A DNA stretch of 51,037 nt from Bryobacterales bacterium (GCA_003167495.1 PMSX01000316.1:1-51037); one strand, 5' to 3'. Shown: positions 8,156 through 17,690, numbered from the stretch's first letter. Numbers and translations are program-made. The notes: generated by a model not told the origin, from the sequence alone.

Positions 8156-9319
8156 ATGGGCGGAAATATTGCGGGTGCATTCGGTCGAGATTTCGCGGAT
8201 GCAACAACAAGCTTGATTGACACTCTTTGCGGATCGCTCGAATCGAAATCAGCACTTATCGTAAAGATGGGCGCGATTGGTGACGTCATTATGACGCTAC
8301 CGGCAGTTCGGCTTCTCTATGAACGAGGTTTCGAAATTCATTGGGTTTGCGGAAGGGATCTTCAGCCGTTGCTTGAGTGTTACCCATGGATGGTCCTGAT
8401 TCCGGTGAACGAGCGAGCCATTCTAAAGGGCACACCCTTTGAGCAAGGGCGCGCAATCACCGGTCTTTGGAGCAGGCTGGCTCTCCGAAAATGGGACGTT
8501 TGCGCAACGCTGTACAACGATTTTCGATACCGCATTCTTACATTGCCTGTTCGGGCACGGCATAAAATTGCGCTTTCCAAGCGATCAAGATGTACAACTG
8601 TGCTCATGGGTCGGAGCTACGCGGATGAATTTGCCCGCATTCTGCTTGGCACAGCAGACGGTTGCCGGCCGCAAAGCATAGAGCCGCTCAAACCTGGCAG
8701 ACTCCCGCCTTCACCTCTGCCGGTCAAGATCGCAGAGCGCCGCGTCGCAATTGTTCCCGGAGGGGCGACAAACCTTCATTCTCAGCAGACTCTGCGACGC
8801 TGGCCTGTTGAGTCGTATGTTTCTTTGGCAATGGCATTGCGAAAAAGGAACTGGGAGGTTGTGCTGTTGGGAGGATCAGACGATGCTTGGGTGCGACCGT
8901 TTTTTGACTTGAACGAGGTTAACGACTGGATCGGAACATTATCAATTCCTGAGGTGATCAGCGTTTGCAACACATGCGACGCGGTTGTCTCGCACGATAC
9001 AGGTCCGCTGCACCTTGCGGGGGTCAGCAATGCAAGCTTGGTTGGTATATTCGGACCTACAAATCCTGGGAGTTTTCTTCCGCGCAGGCCGGGGGTCGTT
9101 GGCATTTGGGGAGGAGAGCACTATGCGTGCCGCCCCTGCTACGATGGCCGCAGTTTTGCCGCATGTGCATCCGCGGGATGCATGCGTGAGGTATCGCCGG
9201 ATCTTGTGATGCATCATCTGCTTCGTCTGATAGATGCAAAATCGCGAGGGATCTCGGAGCCGTGGAAGGTCATTTTCGCGCCGACTGCAAAATGCGCTTC
9301 AAACGCAGCGAGAATTTAG
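8156..9319 (+). CDS. GT9 (heptosyltransferase-family) glycosyltransferase
   Basis: This 387-residue protein belongs to glycosyltransferase family 9, a GT-B fold group best known for ADP-heptose:LPS transferases. The domain begins at about residue 31 with SALIVKMGAIGDVIMTLPA. Later segments include IVPGGATNLHSQQTLRRW and the sugar-nucleotide site DAVVSHDTGPLHLAGV, followed by VGIFGPTNPG. A cysteine-rich stretch near the end (HYACRPC...CASAGC) resembles that of other GT9 members. It probably acts on the cytoplasmic face in repeat-unit or LPS-core assembly; donor and acceptor cannot be read from sequence. The first 30 residues are unconserved and the start (ATG 8156) is only weakly supported. 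Confidence 0.85.
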   Translation: MGGNIAGAFGRDFADATTSLIDTLCGSLESKSALIVKMGAIGDVIMTLPAVRLLYERGFEIHWVCGRDLQPLLECYPWMVLIPVNERAILKGTPFEQGRAITGLWSRLALRKWDVCATLYNDFRYRILTLPVRARHKIALSKRSRCTTVLMGRSYADEFARILLGTADGCRPQSIEPLKPGRLPPSPLPVKIAERRVAIVPGGATNLHSQQTLRRWPVESYVSLAMALRKRNWEVVLLGGSDDAWVRPFFDLNEVNDWIGTLSIPEVISVCNTCDAVVSHDTGPLHLAGVSNASLVGIFGPTNPGSFLPRRPGVVGIWGGEHYACRPCYDGRSFAACASAGCMREVSPDLVMHHLLRLIDAKSRGISEPWKVIFAPTAKCASNAARI

Positions 9320-10620
9320 AAGAGTTCGTCTCACGTCACTACAGGGACGAGAATTCCTCTCCCGCTAAATCAAACATGCTCTTCGATAAACACATCAAGC
9401 TCTTCCGCAAATTCCTAGGTGCCGTAGTGCGACCTAAGTTCGGCATGAAGAGTAACCTTGTTAGGATCGCCAAGTCCATTTACCTTCTTGCCTCCTGGTT
9501 GATTGAGATTTGCGGCGACATTCTCTTCGTTGGAAGGCTGCGCAACGGTCCGGTTCTCTCGGCTCCGCGGCGGATTCTGATCGTCAAAACGGATCAACTC
9601 GGGGATGTTATCTTTTCAACCCTGCTCCCTCGAGCCATCAAACACAAATATCCCGACGTGCGAATCGATTATCTTGTGCGGCCCAATGCGGCACACGTAT
9701 TGGAAAAGAATCCTCACGTCAACGACATTTACCATTGGAACAACCTGATGTTAGAGCTCTTACCGGTGAGGGGTGACCTACGGAAGATTCGCACCAAGCT
9801 GGCAGAAAACCGTGCCGTTGCTTCCATCTTGCGGTCAAATGCTTATGACATCGTGATAAATGCCCGCGCGTATCCTCCCAGCTCCAATAGATTGTTGCGC
9901 GGATTCGGCAGAACGCTCATCGCGTTCGACATAGCGGAACAGAGCTTTCTGGCCGACTGCTGGGCTGACTACGATCTGAACGAGGAGGAGCCACGAAACT
10001 ATGCAAAACTCCTCGCCCCACTTGGGATCGCTTCATCATTAGTTTCATCTTCGAGCGAATTCTACAATTACGACGCACGGAATCCTGGGGACGGATTGGA
10101 GCCATACGTCGTTTTCGCACCTGTGTCCTTCGAGATCGACCGGCAATGGAAGACCGAGTATTGGAAAGAGCTGATCGCGATTCTCCTAGCGCAGCGGATC
10201 AACGTCGCACTCTCTGGCTTGCCGTCCCAGAGAGCGTATCTTGAAAGCATTGTTCCCGCTTGGAGCCTTGAAACCAGTTTTGTGCGTTTGCTTACCGACC
10301 TGTCTGTTCAACAACTTGGTGCGCTCATGAAGGGTGCAGCATTCTTCGTTGGGATTGAGTCTTTTCCGGCACATCTGGCGATCGCACTCGGAATACCAGC
10401 CGCTTTCCTGATTAATCCCAACGTATATTACTTGAAAGGTCACTCTCGGCGGACGTTTGCCCGGGAGGCCCGAAGTATTCTCCCCATCGTTCCGAAAGCG
10501 GCATTCTTTGATGTCAGATCAGCGTCGGCGGACGAAATTGTAGCGTCCTTCCAGAGATTGCAGCCCGTGCTCTTGAATTTAGGTACGCGGACCGTGTCTT
10601 TGGGAGGTTCGATGGTCTAG
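9262..10620 (+). CDS. Second GT9-family glycosyltransferase with N-terminal extension
   Basis: In this 452-residue protein the GT9 domain begins at about residue 103 (RRILIVKTDQLGDVIFSTLL) and ends near 420. Sugar-nucleotide site residues lie in FVGIESFPAHLAIALGIP. The roughly 100-residue N-terminal extension contains a hydrophobic segment (about 73-91) that may tether the enzyme to the membrane. GTG 9262 has a GAGGGA sequence 10 bases upstream and overlaps the previous GT9 gene by 58 bases. ATG 9292 and ATG 9376 are alternatives without better ribosome sites. It is a distant paralogue of its neighbour, not a recent duplicate. It probably adds another residue in the same glycan. Confidence 0.8.
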   Translation: MEGHFRADCKMRFKRSENLEEFVSRHYRDENSSPAKSNMLFDKHIKLFRKFLGAVVRPKFGMKSNLVRIAKSIYLLASWLIEICGDILFVGRLRNGPVLSAPRRILIVKTDQLGDVIFSTLLPRAIKHKYPDVRIDYLVRPNAAHVLEKNPHVNDIYHWNNLMLELLPVRGDLRKIRTKLAENRAVASILRSNAYDIVINARAYPPSSNRLLRGFGRTLIAFDIAEQSFLADCWADYDLNEEEPRNYAKLLAPLGIASSLVSSSSEFYNYDARNPGDGLEPYVVFAPVSFEIDRQWKTEYWKELIAILLAQRINVALSGLPSQRAYLESIVPAWSLETSFVRLLTDLSVQQLGALMKGAAFFVGIESFPAHLAIALGIPAAFLINPNVYYLKGHSRRTFAREARSILPIVPKAAFFDVRSASADEIVASFQRLQPVLLNLGTRTVSLGGSMV

Positions 10621-10850
10621 AGTTCGGTGAACTTAGTCTGGGGTGCCTGAGTACAAAGGCAGAAGCACACACTGGCGGAGCAGCCCAGCTTTCGATCGGT
10701 TGCGAATGATTTCTCCGGATTTAGCATGATTGGATCCAGTTTGGTAGTTTGAGTCCTTATAAAGCACCGAACTGACTCCAAATCGGCACAAACGGCATGG
10801 GCAAATCATAAGGATCTCTTCACAATTGCAAAGTTAGTAAGGACGAATGA
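10621..10850 (+). promoter_or_regulatory. Gap before the CDP-sugar genes, possible internal promoter
   Basis: This 230-base gap is the largest in the forward locus and has no open frame of note. A TATAAA hexamer lies at 10758-10763, but no well-spaced -35 element is visible. GAGTC (10751-10755) and GACTC (10774-10778) form a short inverted repeat around it. AAGGA at 10839-10843 is a good ribosome binding site, 7 bases before the rfbF ATG. The gap and the lower-GC gene after it fit a separate transcription unit or an acquired sugar-synthesis cassette, but I cannot prove a promoter. Confidence 0.35.
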
Positions 10851-11627
10851 ATGAAAGCTGTAATTCTTGCTGGTGGCCTTGGAAGCCGATTGAGTGAAGA
10901 AACAAAGCTCAAGCCAAAGCCAATGGTGGAAATTGGAGGTAAACCTATCTTATGGCACATTATGAAGATATACTCATTTCATGGCATAACAGAGTTCATA
11001 GTCTGCATCGGCTATAAGGGACATGTCATTAAAGAGTATTTCGCCAATTATTTACTAAATTCCTCTGACGTGACTTTTGATCTGGGCAACAACAGCACAG
11101 AGTTTCATCGCAATACCTCCGAATCGTGGAGAGTGACACTTATCGATACTGGGGATGAAACGATGACCGGCGGCCGCCTGCGTCGCGCTCTTCCCTATGT
11201 ACAAGACGACGAAATGTTTTGCATGACCTATGGTGATGGGGTTGCTGACATAAATATTCCTGCGCTTATCGATTTCCATAAACGGAGCGGAAAGATCGCA
11301 ACCCTGACCGCAATGCAGCCCGAGGGTAGATTTGGAGCCGTGCGCATTACCGGCGACGGAAGAGTCTGTTCTTTTGCGGAGAAGCCAAAGGGTGATGCAG
11401 GTTGGGTCAATGGCGGTTTTTTTGTTCTTTCTCCAAGGGTGGGCGACTATCTCACGGATGACTCTACGATTTGGGAACGCGATCCACTGGAGAGTATTTC
11501 TGAGGGCGGCCAATTGGCGGCGTACAAGCACGTTGGTTACTGGCAGCCGATGGACACATTGCGCGATAAAGTAACTCTAGAAGATCTCTGGAATAGCGGC
11601 CAAGCGCCTTGGAGAATCTGGGAATGA
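10851..11627 (+). CDS. rfbF: Glucose-1-phosphate cytidylyltransferase
   Basis: This 258-residue enzyme makes CDP-glucose from CTP and glucose-1-phosphate, the first step of all CDP-dideoxyhexose pathways. The nucleotidyltransferase signature is at the very N-terminus: MKAVILAGGLGSRLSEET, followed by KPKPMVEIGGKPILWHI. CMTYGDGVADIN carries the metal-binding Asp. The length is normal for RfbF (about 257). The ribosome site AAGGA is 7 bases upstream. The stop overlaps the rfbG ATG by 4 bases (ATGA), so the two are translationally coupled. Its closest relatives in other bacteria are AscA and DdhA. Confidence 0.95.
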   Translation: MKAVILAGGLGSRLSEETKLKPKPMVEIGGKPILWHIMKIYSFHGITEFIVCIGYKGHVIKEYFANYLLNSSDVTFDLGNNSTEFHRNTSESWRVTLIDTGDETMTGGRLRRALPYVQDDEMFCMTYGDGVADINIPALIDFHKRSGKIATLTAMQPEGRFGAVRITGDGRVCSFAEKPKGDAGWVNGGFFVLSPRVGDYLTDDSTIWERDPLESISEGGQLAAYKHVGYWQPMDTLRDKVTLEDLWNSGQAPWRIWE

Positions 11628-12718
11628 ACTGGGATGGCAAGCGCGTCTTTTTGACAGGACATACTGGTTTCAAAGGCGGATGGTTAGCGCTTTGGCTGCA
11701 ATTGCAGCGCTGCGAACTTTGTGGTTATTCGTTGGGGCCGCCGACCACAATCAATCTGTTCGAAGACGCATCGGTCGCGCGCGGTATGCGTTCAGTGATC
11801 GGCGACATTCAAGATGCCGGCAGACTCTGTTCCACCTTGGCCGAGTTCCGTCCCGAAGTGGTCTTTCACTTAGCCGCGCAACCATTAGTGCGTCGTTCTT
11901 ATAGGGACCCACTCGGAACTTATGCCACGAACGTGTTGGGCACAGCGAACTTGCTTGAAGCTGTCCGTCAGACGGACAGCGTACGTGCTGTCGTAGTAGT
12001 GACCTCCGACAAGTGCTACGAAAATCGCGAATGGGATTGGAGCTATCGCGAGAACGATCGTTTGGGCGGTTACGAGCCATACAGCAGTAGCAAGGCTTGC
12101 GCGGAACTCATCGTCTCTGCCTACCGCAATTCCTTCTTTAATCCTACGGACTATCAGAGCCATGGTGTGGCACTGGCCTCGGTGCGTGCAGGCAATGTAA
12201 TCGGAGGGGGTGATTGGGCCGAGGATCGGCTAGTTCCCGATAGCATGCGTGCATTTGCTGCCGGCCATCCCGTATGTATTCGCAATCCGCGCGCCAGCAG
12301 GCCTTGGCAGCACGTACTGGAACCATTGCGAGGCTATTTGGTGGTCGCCCAATCCCTCTATGAGAAAGGCACTCTTTATGGAGAGAGCTGGAACTTTGGT
12401 CCCGATCCGTCCGACACTCGACCGGTAGAGTGGGTTGTTCGCAAGCTAGCTGCCGCTTGGGGCAACGGCGCGCGGTTTGAGCTGGAAAAGACGCAGCAGC
12501 CGCATGAAGCGCAGAACCTCAACTTGGATTGTTCCAAGGCCGCTGCCCGGTTGCGATGGCGGCCGCAGTTACATTTGCATCAGGCTCTAGAAACGACTGT
12601 CGACTGGTATCGCGCAAAACTGCATGGCGAAGAGATGCGCGCATTTACCTGTAAGCAGATTCAACACTATGGAAATCTGACCGACACGAGCGCCGCCAGT
12701 GAAAACCCTGAACCATGA
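11624..12718 (+). CDS. rfbG: CDP-glucose 4,6-dehydratase
   Basis: This 364-residue member of the extended short-chain dehydrogenase family converts CDP-glucose to CDP-4-keto-6-deoxyglucose. It has the NAD-binding motif near the N-terminus (VFLTGHTGFKGGWLALWL), the TSDKCYENREW segment, and the catalytic Tyr/Lys in YEPYSSSKACAE. VRAGNVIGGGDWAEDRLVPD is typical of RfbG. I chose ATG 11624 because it forms an ATGA overlap with rfbF; an in-frame TTG lies 15 bases earlier. The stop again overlaps the next gene by ATGA. It supplies the substrate for RfbH. Confidence 0.95.
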   Translation: MNWDGKRVFLTGHTGFKGGWLALWLQLQRCELCGYSLGPPTTINLFEDASVARGMRSVIGDIQDAGRLCSTLAEFRPEVVFHLAAQPLVRRSYRDPLGTYATNVLGTANLLEAVRQTDSVRAVVVVTSDKCYENREWDWSYRENDRLGGYEPYSSSKACAELIVSAYRNSFFNPTDYQSHGVALASVRAGNVIGGGDWAEDRLVPDSMRAFAAGHPVCIRNPRASRPWQHVLEPLRGYLVVAQSLYEKGTLYGESWNFGPDPSDTRPVEWVVRKLAAAWGNGARFELEKTQQPHEAQNLNLDCSKAAARLRWRPQLHLHQALETTVDWYRAKLHGEEMRAFTCKQIQHYGNLTDTSAASENPEP

Positions 12719-14040
12719 GTAAAAAAGACGATCTGCGTGCAGCCATTCGGGGACTCACAGCGGAGTATTACCAAGAGGCCTTCCCAGAGACCTCCTTCAT
12801 GCCAGGCATTTCGCAGGTTCCCGTCTCCGGCCGCGTTTTTGATCAACAGGACCTCTCTGCCGTCGTAGATTCCGGCCTCGACTTTTGGCTCACTGCCGGC
12901 CGGTTTGCAGACCTGTTTGAACATCGTTTTGCCAAGCTACTCGGACTGCGGGATGTGCGGCTCGTCAACTCGGGTTCCTCGGCCAATCTGGTGGCGGTGT
13001 CCGCGCTCACCTCATCTTCTCTTGGTGAGCGTCGTCTGAAGCCTGGCGATGAAGTAATCACGGTTGCGGCGGGCTTTCCCACAACCGTCAATCCGATTCT
13101 GCAAAATGGGCTGACTCCAGTCTTCATCGATGTCGACCTTGGCACCTACAATGTCGATGTGAAGCAGCTGGAGCAGGCATTGAGCCCGCGCACAAAGGCT
13201 TTGATCTTTGCTCATACGCTAGGCAATCCTTTCGACATCATGACTGTATTGGCATTTGTCCGTAAGCATAATTTGTGGCTGATTGAGGACTGTTGCGATG
13301 CGCTTGGTTCCACCTTTGGTGGTCGAATGGTGGGGACCTTTGGTGATATTGCGACGTTCAGTTTCTATCCTGCTCATCACATCACGATGGGCGAGGGCGG
13401 ATGTGTCGCCACGAACAAGCCGCAACTGACCAAGTTAATTGAGTCGTTTCGCGATTGGGGACGCGATTGCTGGTGTGCGCCGGGTAAAGACAACACATGC
13501 GGCAAACGATTCGACTGGCAGTTGGGAACACTTCCGTTCGGCTACGACCACAAATACATCTATTCGCACATTGGTTACAACCTAAAACTCAGCGACATGC
13601 AGGCGGCTGTTGGCTGCTCCCAACTTGACAAGCTTCCGGCATTCATCCAAGCGCGCCGTGATAATTTTTCCGCGCTGCGCAAAGGTTTGGGCGATCTTGA
13701 GGAATTTTTTATTTTGCCTATACCGACGCCTAACTCTGATCCAAGCTGGTTCGGTTTCCCGATCGGCATACGTGTCGAAGCGCCGTTCTCTCGCGAGGAA
13801 CTCGTCCAGCACCTGCTGTCCGCAAAAATCGCAACCCGCTTTGTTTTTGGCGGCAATCTCACGAAACAACCGGCTTATCGTGATGCCAATTATCGAGTTG
13901 CAGGCACGCTCGATAACACCGAGTTTGTGATGGAGAAGGTCTTCTGGATAGGTCTCTATCCCGGTTTAAAGGCAGATGCGATTGAATATGTGGTGGATAC
14001 GTTTCACCTCATTGTCAATGATCTCAAGGGGAGAGCGTAA
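12715..14040 (+). CDS. rfbH: CDP-4-keto-6-deoxyglucose 3-dehydratase (E1, iron-sulfur PMP enzyme)
   Basis: This 441-residue protein has the aspartate-aminotransferase fold. Where aminotransferases have the PLP lysine it has histidine (YPAHHITMGEGG, His221), the hallmark of the E1 dehydratase class. Cys194, Cys252, Cys254 and Cys262 fit exactly the C-x57-C-x-C-x7-C [2Fe-2S] pattern described for the Yersinia E1 enzyme. It therefore very likely removes the C-3 hydroxyl through a PMP radical mechanism, giving the 3,6-dideoxy-4-keto sugar. The family needs an E3 ferredoxin-type reductase (AscD/DdhD), and none is encoded in this window. It is coupled to rfbG by ATGA and to the next gene by TAATG. 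Confidence 0.95.
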   Translation: MSKKDDLRAAIRGLTAEYYQEAFPETSFMPGISQVPVSGRVFDQQDLSAVVDSGLDFWLTAGRFADLFEHRFAKLLGLRDVRLVNSGSSANLVAVSALTSSSLGERRLKPGDEVITVAAGFPTTVNPILQNGLTPVFIDVDLGTYNVDVKQLEQALSPRTKALIFAHTLGNPFDIMTVLAFVRKHNLWLIEDCCDALGSTFGGRMVGTFGDIATFSFYPAHHITMGEGGCVATNKPQLTKLIESFRDWGRDCWCAPGKDNTCGKRFDWQLGTLPFGYDHKYIYSHIGYNLKLSDMQAAVGCSQLDKLPAFIQARRDNFSALRKGLGDLEEFFILPIPTPNSDPSWFGFPIGIRVEAPFSREELVQHLLSAKIATRFVFGGNLTKQPAYRDANYRVAGTLDNTEFVMEKVFWIGLYPGLKADAIEYVVDTFHLIVNDLKGRA

Positions 14041-15863
14041 TGGTTCAGGCCGTACAATTCTGCATACAAAACACCGCGCAAACGATAGATGCTCGGTCTC
14101 TTGCTGTCTACAACGAAGCTGTTAGGAATAACTTTCAATTCTTAAAGCAGATTTCGACATTGGATAAGGCTCAGGCTGTGAGTCTCCCGCTGCCACGTGT
14201 TGGCGGCTATCTTTTACCCATCTGTGAACTTCATCTGGATGACGCCATGCTTATCTCAACCCTTTCCAACTGGCGTCGTGAAAATGCGTTTGCATATCCC
14301 AGTCGGTTTCCTGTTACAGATGAGGGGACTCTGTCCTGGCTTAGCGATCGCTTGCTCAAAGTTCCCGACAGGCTTCTCTTCCTTGTTCTGGACAAGCATG
14401 GATATCCTGTCGGCCACCTTGGCTACGCCAATTGCTTGAATGACCGGCGTGAGATGGAGATCGATAATGTTGTCCGAGGGGTTAACACCGCTGCACGAGG
14501 AATCATGACCGAAGCCATGGAAGTCCTCCTGCACTGGGCTGAGGAAACGATCGGCCCGTGCACCTTCCATCTGCGTGTCTTTGACGACAATGCCCATGCT
14601 GTCAATTTCTATCGCGCGCTTGGATTCAAGGACACGGGCACGATTCCTTTGCGTAAGAGTATTCAAGGCGAAGTGACGACGTTCTCACCCATGGACGCTG
14701 CCGATACAACGGCGGCAGACAAGATATTCCTACGCATGGAATATAGCCCGAGGCGTGAGGCCGGAGATCACCTTATCCTCACGGCTGGTCCTTCAATGAG
14801 CGGTAAGGAGTTATGGTACGTCCTAGACGCAGCCCGCACGGGCTGGAACAACAAATGGGGTGATTATATCCGTGACTTTGAACAGGCGTTCGCTCAATAC
14901 GTGGGCGCCAAGTATGCGCTCAGCACCTCCAGTTGCACCGGAGCGCTTCACTTAGCCCTTTTGGCTTTGGGCATCGGGCCTGGCGATGAAGTCATTGTTC
15001 CCGAAATTACTTGGGTCGCCACGGCCAATGCCGTCGCTTATGTTGGTGCCACACCCGTATTCGCGGACATCGAGGCCGATTCGTGGTGCATGGATCCCAC
15101 GTCCTTTGAGTCGTTGATTACCCCGCGAACCAAGGCAGTCATGCCGGTTCATCTCTATGGTCATCCCGCTCGCATGGATCGCATCATGGAAATTGCCCAC
15201 AAGCATGGTCTTCGTGTGCTCGAGGATGCGGCTCCCGCTATCGGCGCCGAATGCTTCGGACGGAGGACCGGTACCTTCGGCGATTTCGCGGCGTTTAGCT
15301 TTCAGGGTGCCAAGCTGTTGGTCACAGGCGAAGGGGGGATGCTGGTTACCAGCGATGACAATCTTTATCAGAAAGCGCGCGTCATTTGGGATCAGGGCCG
15401 CCGCCCCGGCACTTTCTGGATTGAGCAAACCGGCTATAAGTACAAAATGTCGAACATCCAAGCTGCTCTCGGGCTGGGCCAGATCGAGCGCGTTGAACAA
15501 CTTATTGAAGCAAAGCGCCGCATCTTCGAATGGTATGCAGAGGGCCTGGGCGACGTTGCCGGCATTCGCCTAAACTACGAGACCGAGTGGGCGCGCAGCA
15601 TCTTTTGGATGAGTAGCATCTACCTCGACAATTCTGTTCCCATCTCCCGCGACGAAATGCGCAGCCGCTTGCGCGCCCGGAATGTCGACACGCGCCCGGT
15701 ATTCCCGGCCGTCAGCCAGTACCCCATCTGGCCGCTTGTTCAAGCGCCCCAACCCATTGCCGATGACGTTGGGAAACGTGCAATCAACCTGCCAAGCGGT
15801 GTCTGTCTCAAGCGTCATGAGGTTGATTACATCTGCCGATCCATCCAAGCCATTCTGGCGTGA
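14040..15863 (+). CDS. GNAT acyltransferase - DegT/DnrJ aminotransferase fusion
   Basis: This 607-residue protein joins two sugar-modifying domains. Residues about 58-235 are a GNAT N-acyltransferase, with FHLRVFDDNAHAVNFYRALG as the acyl-CoA-site region. Residues about 250-607 are a DegT/DnrJ/EryC1/StrS PLP aminotransferase, starting near WYVLDAARTGWNNKWG. This half has STSSCTGALHLALLALG, the DVLEDAAPAIGA-like pocket, and the PLP lysine K425 in FSFQGAKLLVTGEGG. The usual partners are separate proteins that aminate a keto sugar and then N-acylate it. Having both in one chain suggests a nucleotide-linked acylamido sugar made by one bifunctional enzyme. The keto-sugar substrate is unknown. The stop overlaps the next gene as TGATG. 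Confidence 0.88.
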   Translation: MVQAVQFCIQNTAQTIDARSLAVYNEAVRNNFQFLKQISTLDKAQAVSLPLPRVGGYLLPICELHLDDAMLISTLSNWRRENAFAYPSRFPVTDEGTLSWLSDRLLKVPDRLLFLVLDKHGYPVGHLGYANCLNDRREMEIDNVVRGVNTAARGIMTEAMEVLLHWAEETIGPCTFHLRVFDDNAHAVNFYRALGFKDTGTIPLRKSIQGEVTTFSPMDAADTTAADKIFLRMEYSPRREAGDHLILTAGPSMSGKELWYVLDAARTGWNNKWGDYIRDFEQAFAQYVGAKYALSTSSCTGALHLALLALGIGPGDEVIVPEITWVATANAVAYVGATPVFADIEADSWCMDPTSFESLITPRTKAVMPVHLYGHPARMDRIMEIAHKHGLRVLEDAAPAIGAECFGRRTGTFGDFAAFSFQGAKLLVTGEGGMLVTSDDNLYQKARVIWDQGRRPGTFWIEQTGYKYKMSNIQAALGLGQIERVEQLIEAKRRIFEWYAEGLGDVAGIRLNYETEWARSIFWMSSIYLDNSVPISRDEMRSRLRARNVDTRPVFPAVSQYPIWPLVQAPQPIADDVGKRAINLPSGVCLKRHEVDYICRSIQAILA

Positions 15864-17647
15864 TGGCGCAGAAGCAAGTTACCTGCCGAATGAAAGGTTC
15901 CGATTGCGTGGCCCAGTTCTTGGAAGAAACTGGGGTTCAAACCGTCTTTGAGCTTAGCGGTGGCATGATCGCGCACATGCTCGATTCGATCTCGCGCCGT
16001 GGCAAATTGCGGATTGTAAGCGTTCATCACGAGCAAGCGGCGGCTTTCGCGGCAGACGCCGTAGGTCGTCTTACCGGTGTGCCGGGGATTGCGATGGCGA
16101 CCAGCGGCCCCGGCGCCACGAATCTGATTACCGGAATCGGGAGTTGTTATTTTGATTCCTCTCCTGCAGTTTTCATTACCGGACAAGTCAATCGTGATGA
16201 GCAAAAGAAGGATCGTCGCATTCGACAACTAGGTTTTCAGGAAACCGACATCGTTTCAATCGTGCGGCCTATTACAAAGGGAGCTTGGCTCGTGGAACGG
16301 CCCGAAGACCTCCATTCGATCCTCAAAGATGCGCTTGCGTTGGCTGTCAGCGGCCGTCCGGGCCCTGTCCTCATCGATATTCCAATGGACATCCAACGGA
16401 TGGAGATAGAGTTTCCGAGTGATTCCATTACTGCAAAACAACAATCTGTTTCTCCCATTTGGACAGCCGACGGCGACGCGCTGTTTTCACAGCTAAGCAA
16501 GAGTTCGCGCCCACTCATCTTGGCCGGAGGCGGTACACGTTCTCATCGCGCGCTACTTCGGGACTTTGCCCGTGCAGTCCAAGTACCGGTAGTCAAGACT
16601 TTGATGGGGGTGGATGCAATGGCATTCAACGATCCCCTACATGTCGGCATGATCGGCTCTTACGGAAACCGGTGGGCGAATCTGGCTCTTGGCCGCAGCG
16701 ACTTTTTGATTGTTCTCGGGAGCCGCCTTGACGTTCGCCAAACCGGTTCGCAGACAGATGCCTTTCGGGAAGGCCGTGTCATATTCCACGTAGATTGCGA
16801 ACCTGGCGAAATAAACAACCGGGTTGCCGGTTGCTGCGCGATTGTTTCGGATGTCGGTTCTTTTCTCGAAGCGGCTGTGGTGCGCGCGAAGAATCAAGGT
16901 CCTCAAAACCTGCGCGCAGAATGGCTCAATGAGATTCATCATCTTCGGGGACAATGGCCCGACACGGAGGAATTGGCCGGAATCTCCGGGATCAATCCAA
17001 ACGTCTTCATTCGTTCACTCTCGCAGGCGATGCCAGACGCCAGTGCTTACGTCGTCGACGTCGGTCAAAATCAGATGTGGGCGGCACAGTCGCTTGAACT
17101 CGGCGAATCGCAACGGTTTCTTACGTCTGGTGGAATGGGTTCCATGGGCTTCGCGCTGCCCGCATCTCTTGGCGCAGCTACCATCGATTGCGCACGACCG
17201 GTCGTCGTGATCGCCGGGGATGGCGGCTTCCAATGCAATTTGCAAGAGCTCCAGACCGTAGTACGAAATCGATTTCCAATTAAAATCGTGATATTGGACA
17301 ACGGCTGTCACGGAATGGTCCGGCAATTCCAGGAAAGCTATTTTGATCGACGCTATCAATCGACACTGTGGGGTTATAGTGCGCCGGATTTTGCACTTGT
17401 CGCCAAAGCATATGGTCTTGAGACGCGTACGGTAACAAAACCTAGCGGCGTGGCAGAGGCTATCGACTGGCTTTGTTCCACGGGTATGCGCCCAGCTCTC
17501 CTCAGCGTGAAGATCGATACCTATGCCAACGTGTATCCGAAAGTAGCTTTTGGCTGTCCTATCACCGAAATGGAGCCTTTCGCTAAGCCTCGCGAACAGC
17601 AGGAACCTAAATTGGAAATTCTCGGATCACTCCAATTGAGAAGCTGA
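15863..17647 (+). CDS. TPP-dependent acetolactate-synthase-like enzyme, candidate YerE-type sugar branching enzyme
   Basis: This is a 594-residue acetohydroxyacid-synthase fold. The activating glutamate lies in VHHEQAAAFAADAVGR. The FAD/central domain spans about 190-340. The TPP motif is IAGDGGFQCNLQELQT, ending DNGCHGMVRQ. Real isoleucine-pathway synthases sit with ilvN and ilvC; this one lies directly after rfbF-rfbG-rfbH and an aminotransferase. In Yersinia pseudotuberculosis O:VI the homologous YerE adds a two-carbon unit from pyruvate to CDP-3,6-dideoxy-4-ketoglucose, giving a branched sugar (yersiniose). I infer a similar role. No YerF-like reductase is visible. ATG 15863 is coupled to the upstream stop (TGATG); a GTG one codon earlier is possible. 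Confidence 0.8.
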   Translation: MAQKQVTCRMKGSDCVAQFLEETGVQTVFELSGGMIAHMLDSISRRGKLRIVSVHHEQAAAFAADAVGRLTGVPGIAMATSGPGATNLITGIGSCYFDSSPAVFITGQVNRDEQKKDRRIRQLGFQETDIVSIVRPITKGAWLVERPEDLHSILKDALALAVSGRPGPVLIDIPMDIQRMEIEFPSDSITAKQQSVSPIWTADGDALFSQLSKSSRPLILAGGGTRSHRALLRDFARAVQVPVVKTLMGVDAMAFNDPLHVGMIGSYGNRWANLALGRSDFLIVLGSRLDVRQTGSQTDAFREGRVIFHVDCEPGEINNRVAGCCAIVSDVGSFLEAAVVRAKNQGPQNLRAEWLNEIHHLRGQWPDTEELAGISGINPNVFIRSLSQAMPDASAYVVDVGQNQMWAAQSLELGESQRFLTSGGMGSMGFALPASLGAATIDCARPVVVIAGDGGFQCNLQELQTVVRNRFPIKIVILDNGCHGMVRQFQESYFDRRYQSTLWGYSAPDFALVAKAYGLETRTVTKPSGVAEAIDWLCSTGMRPALLSVKIDTYANVYPKVAFGCPITEMEPFAKPREQQEPKLEILGSLQLRS

Positions 17648-17690
17648 ACTCGCTTTCGTAAACGCGCAAGTTCTTAGAAAGCATTCGCGT

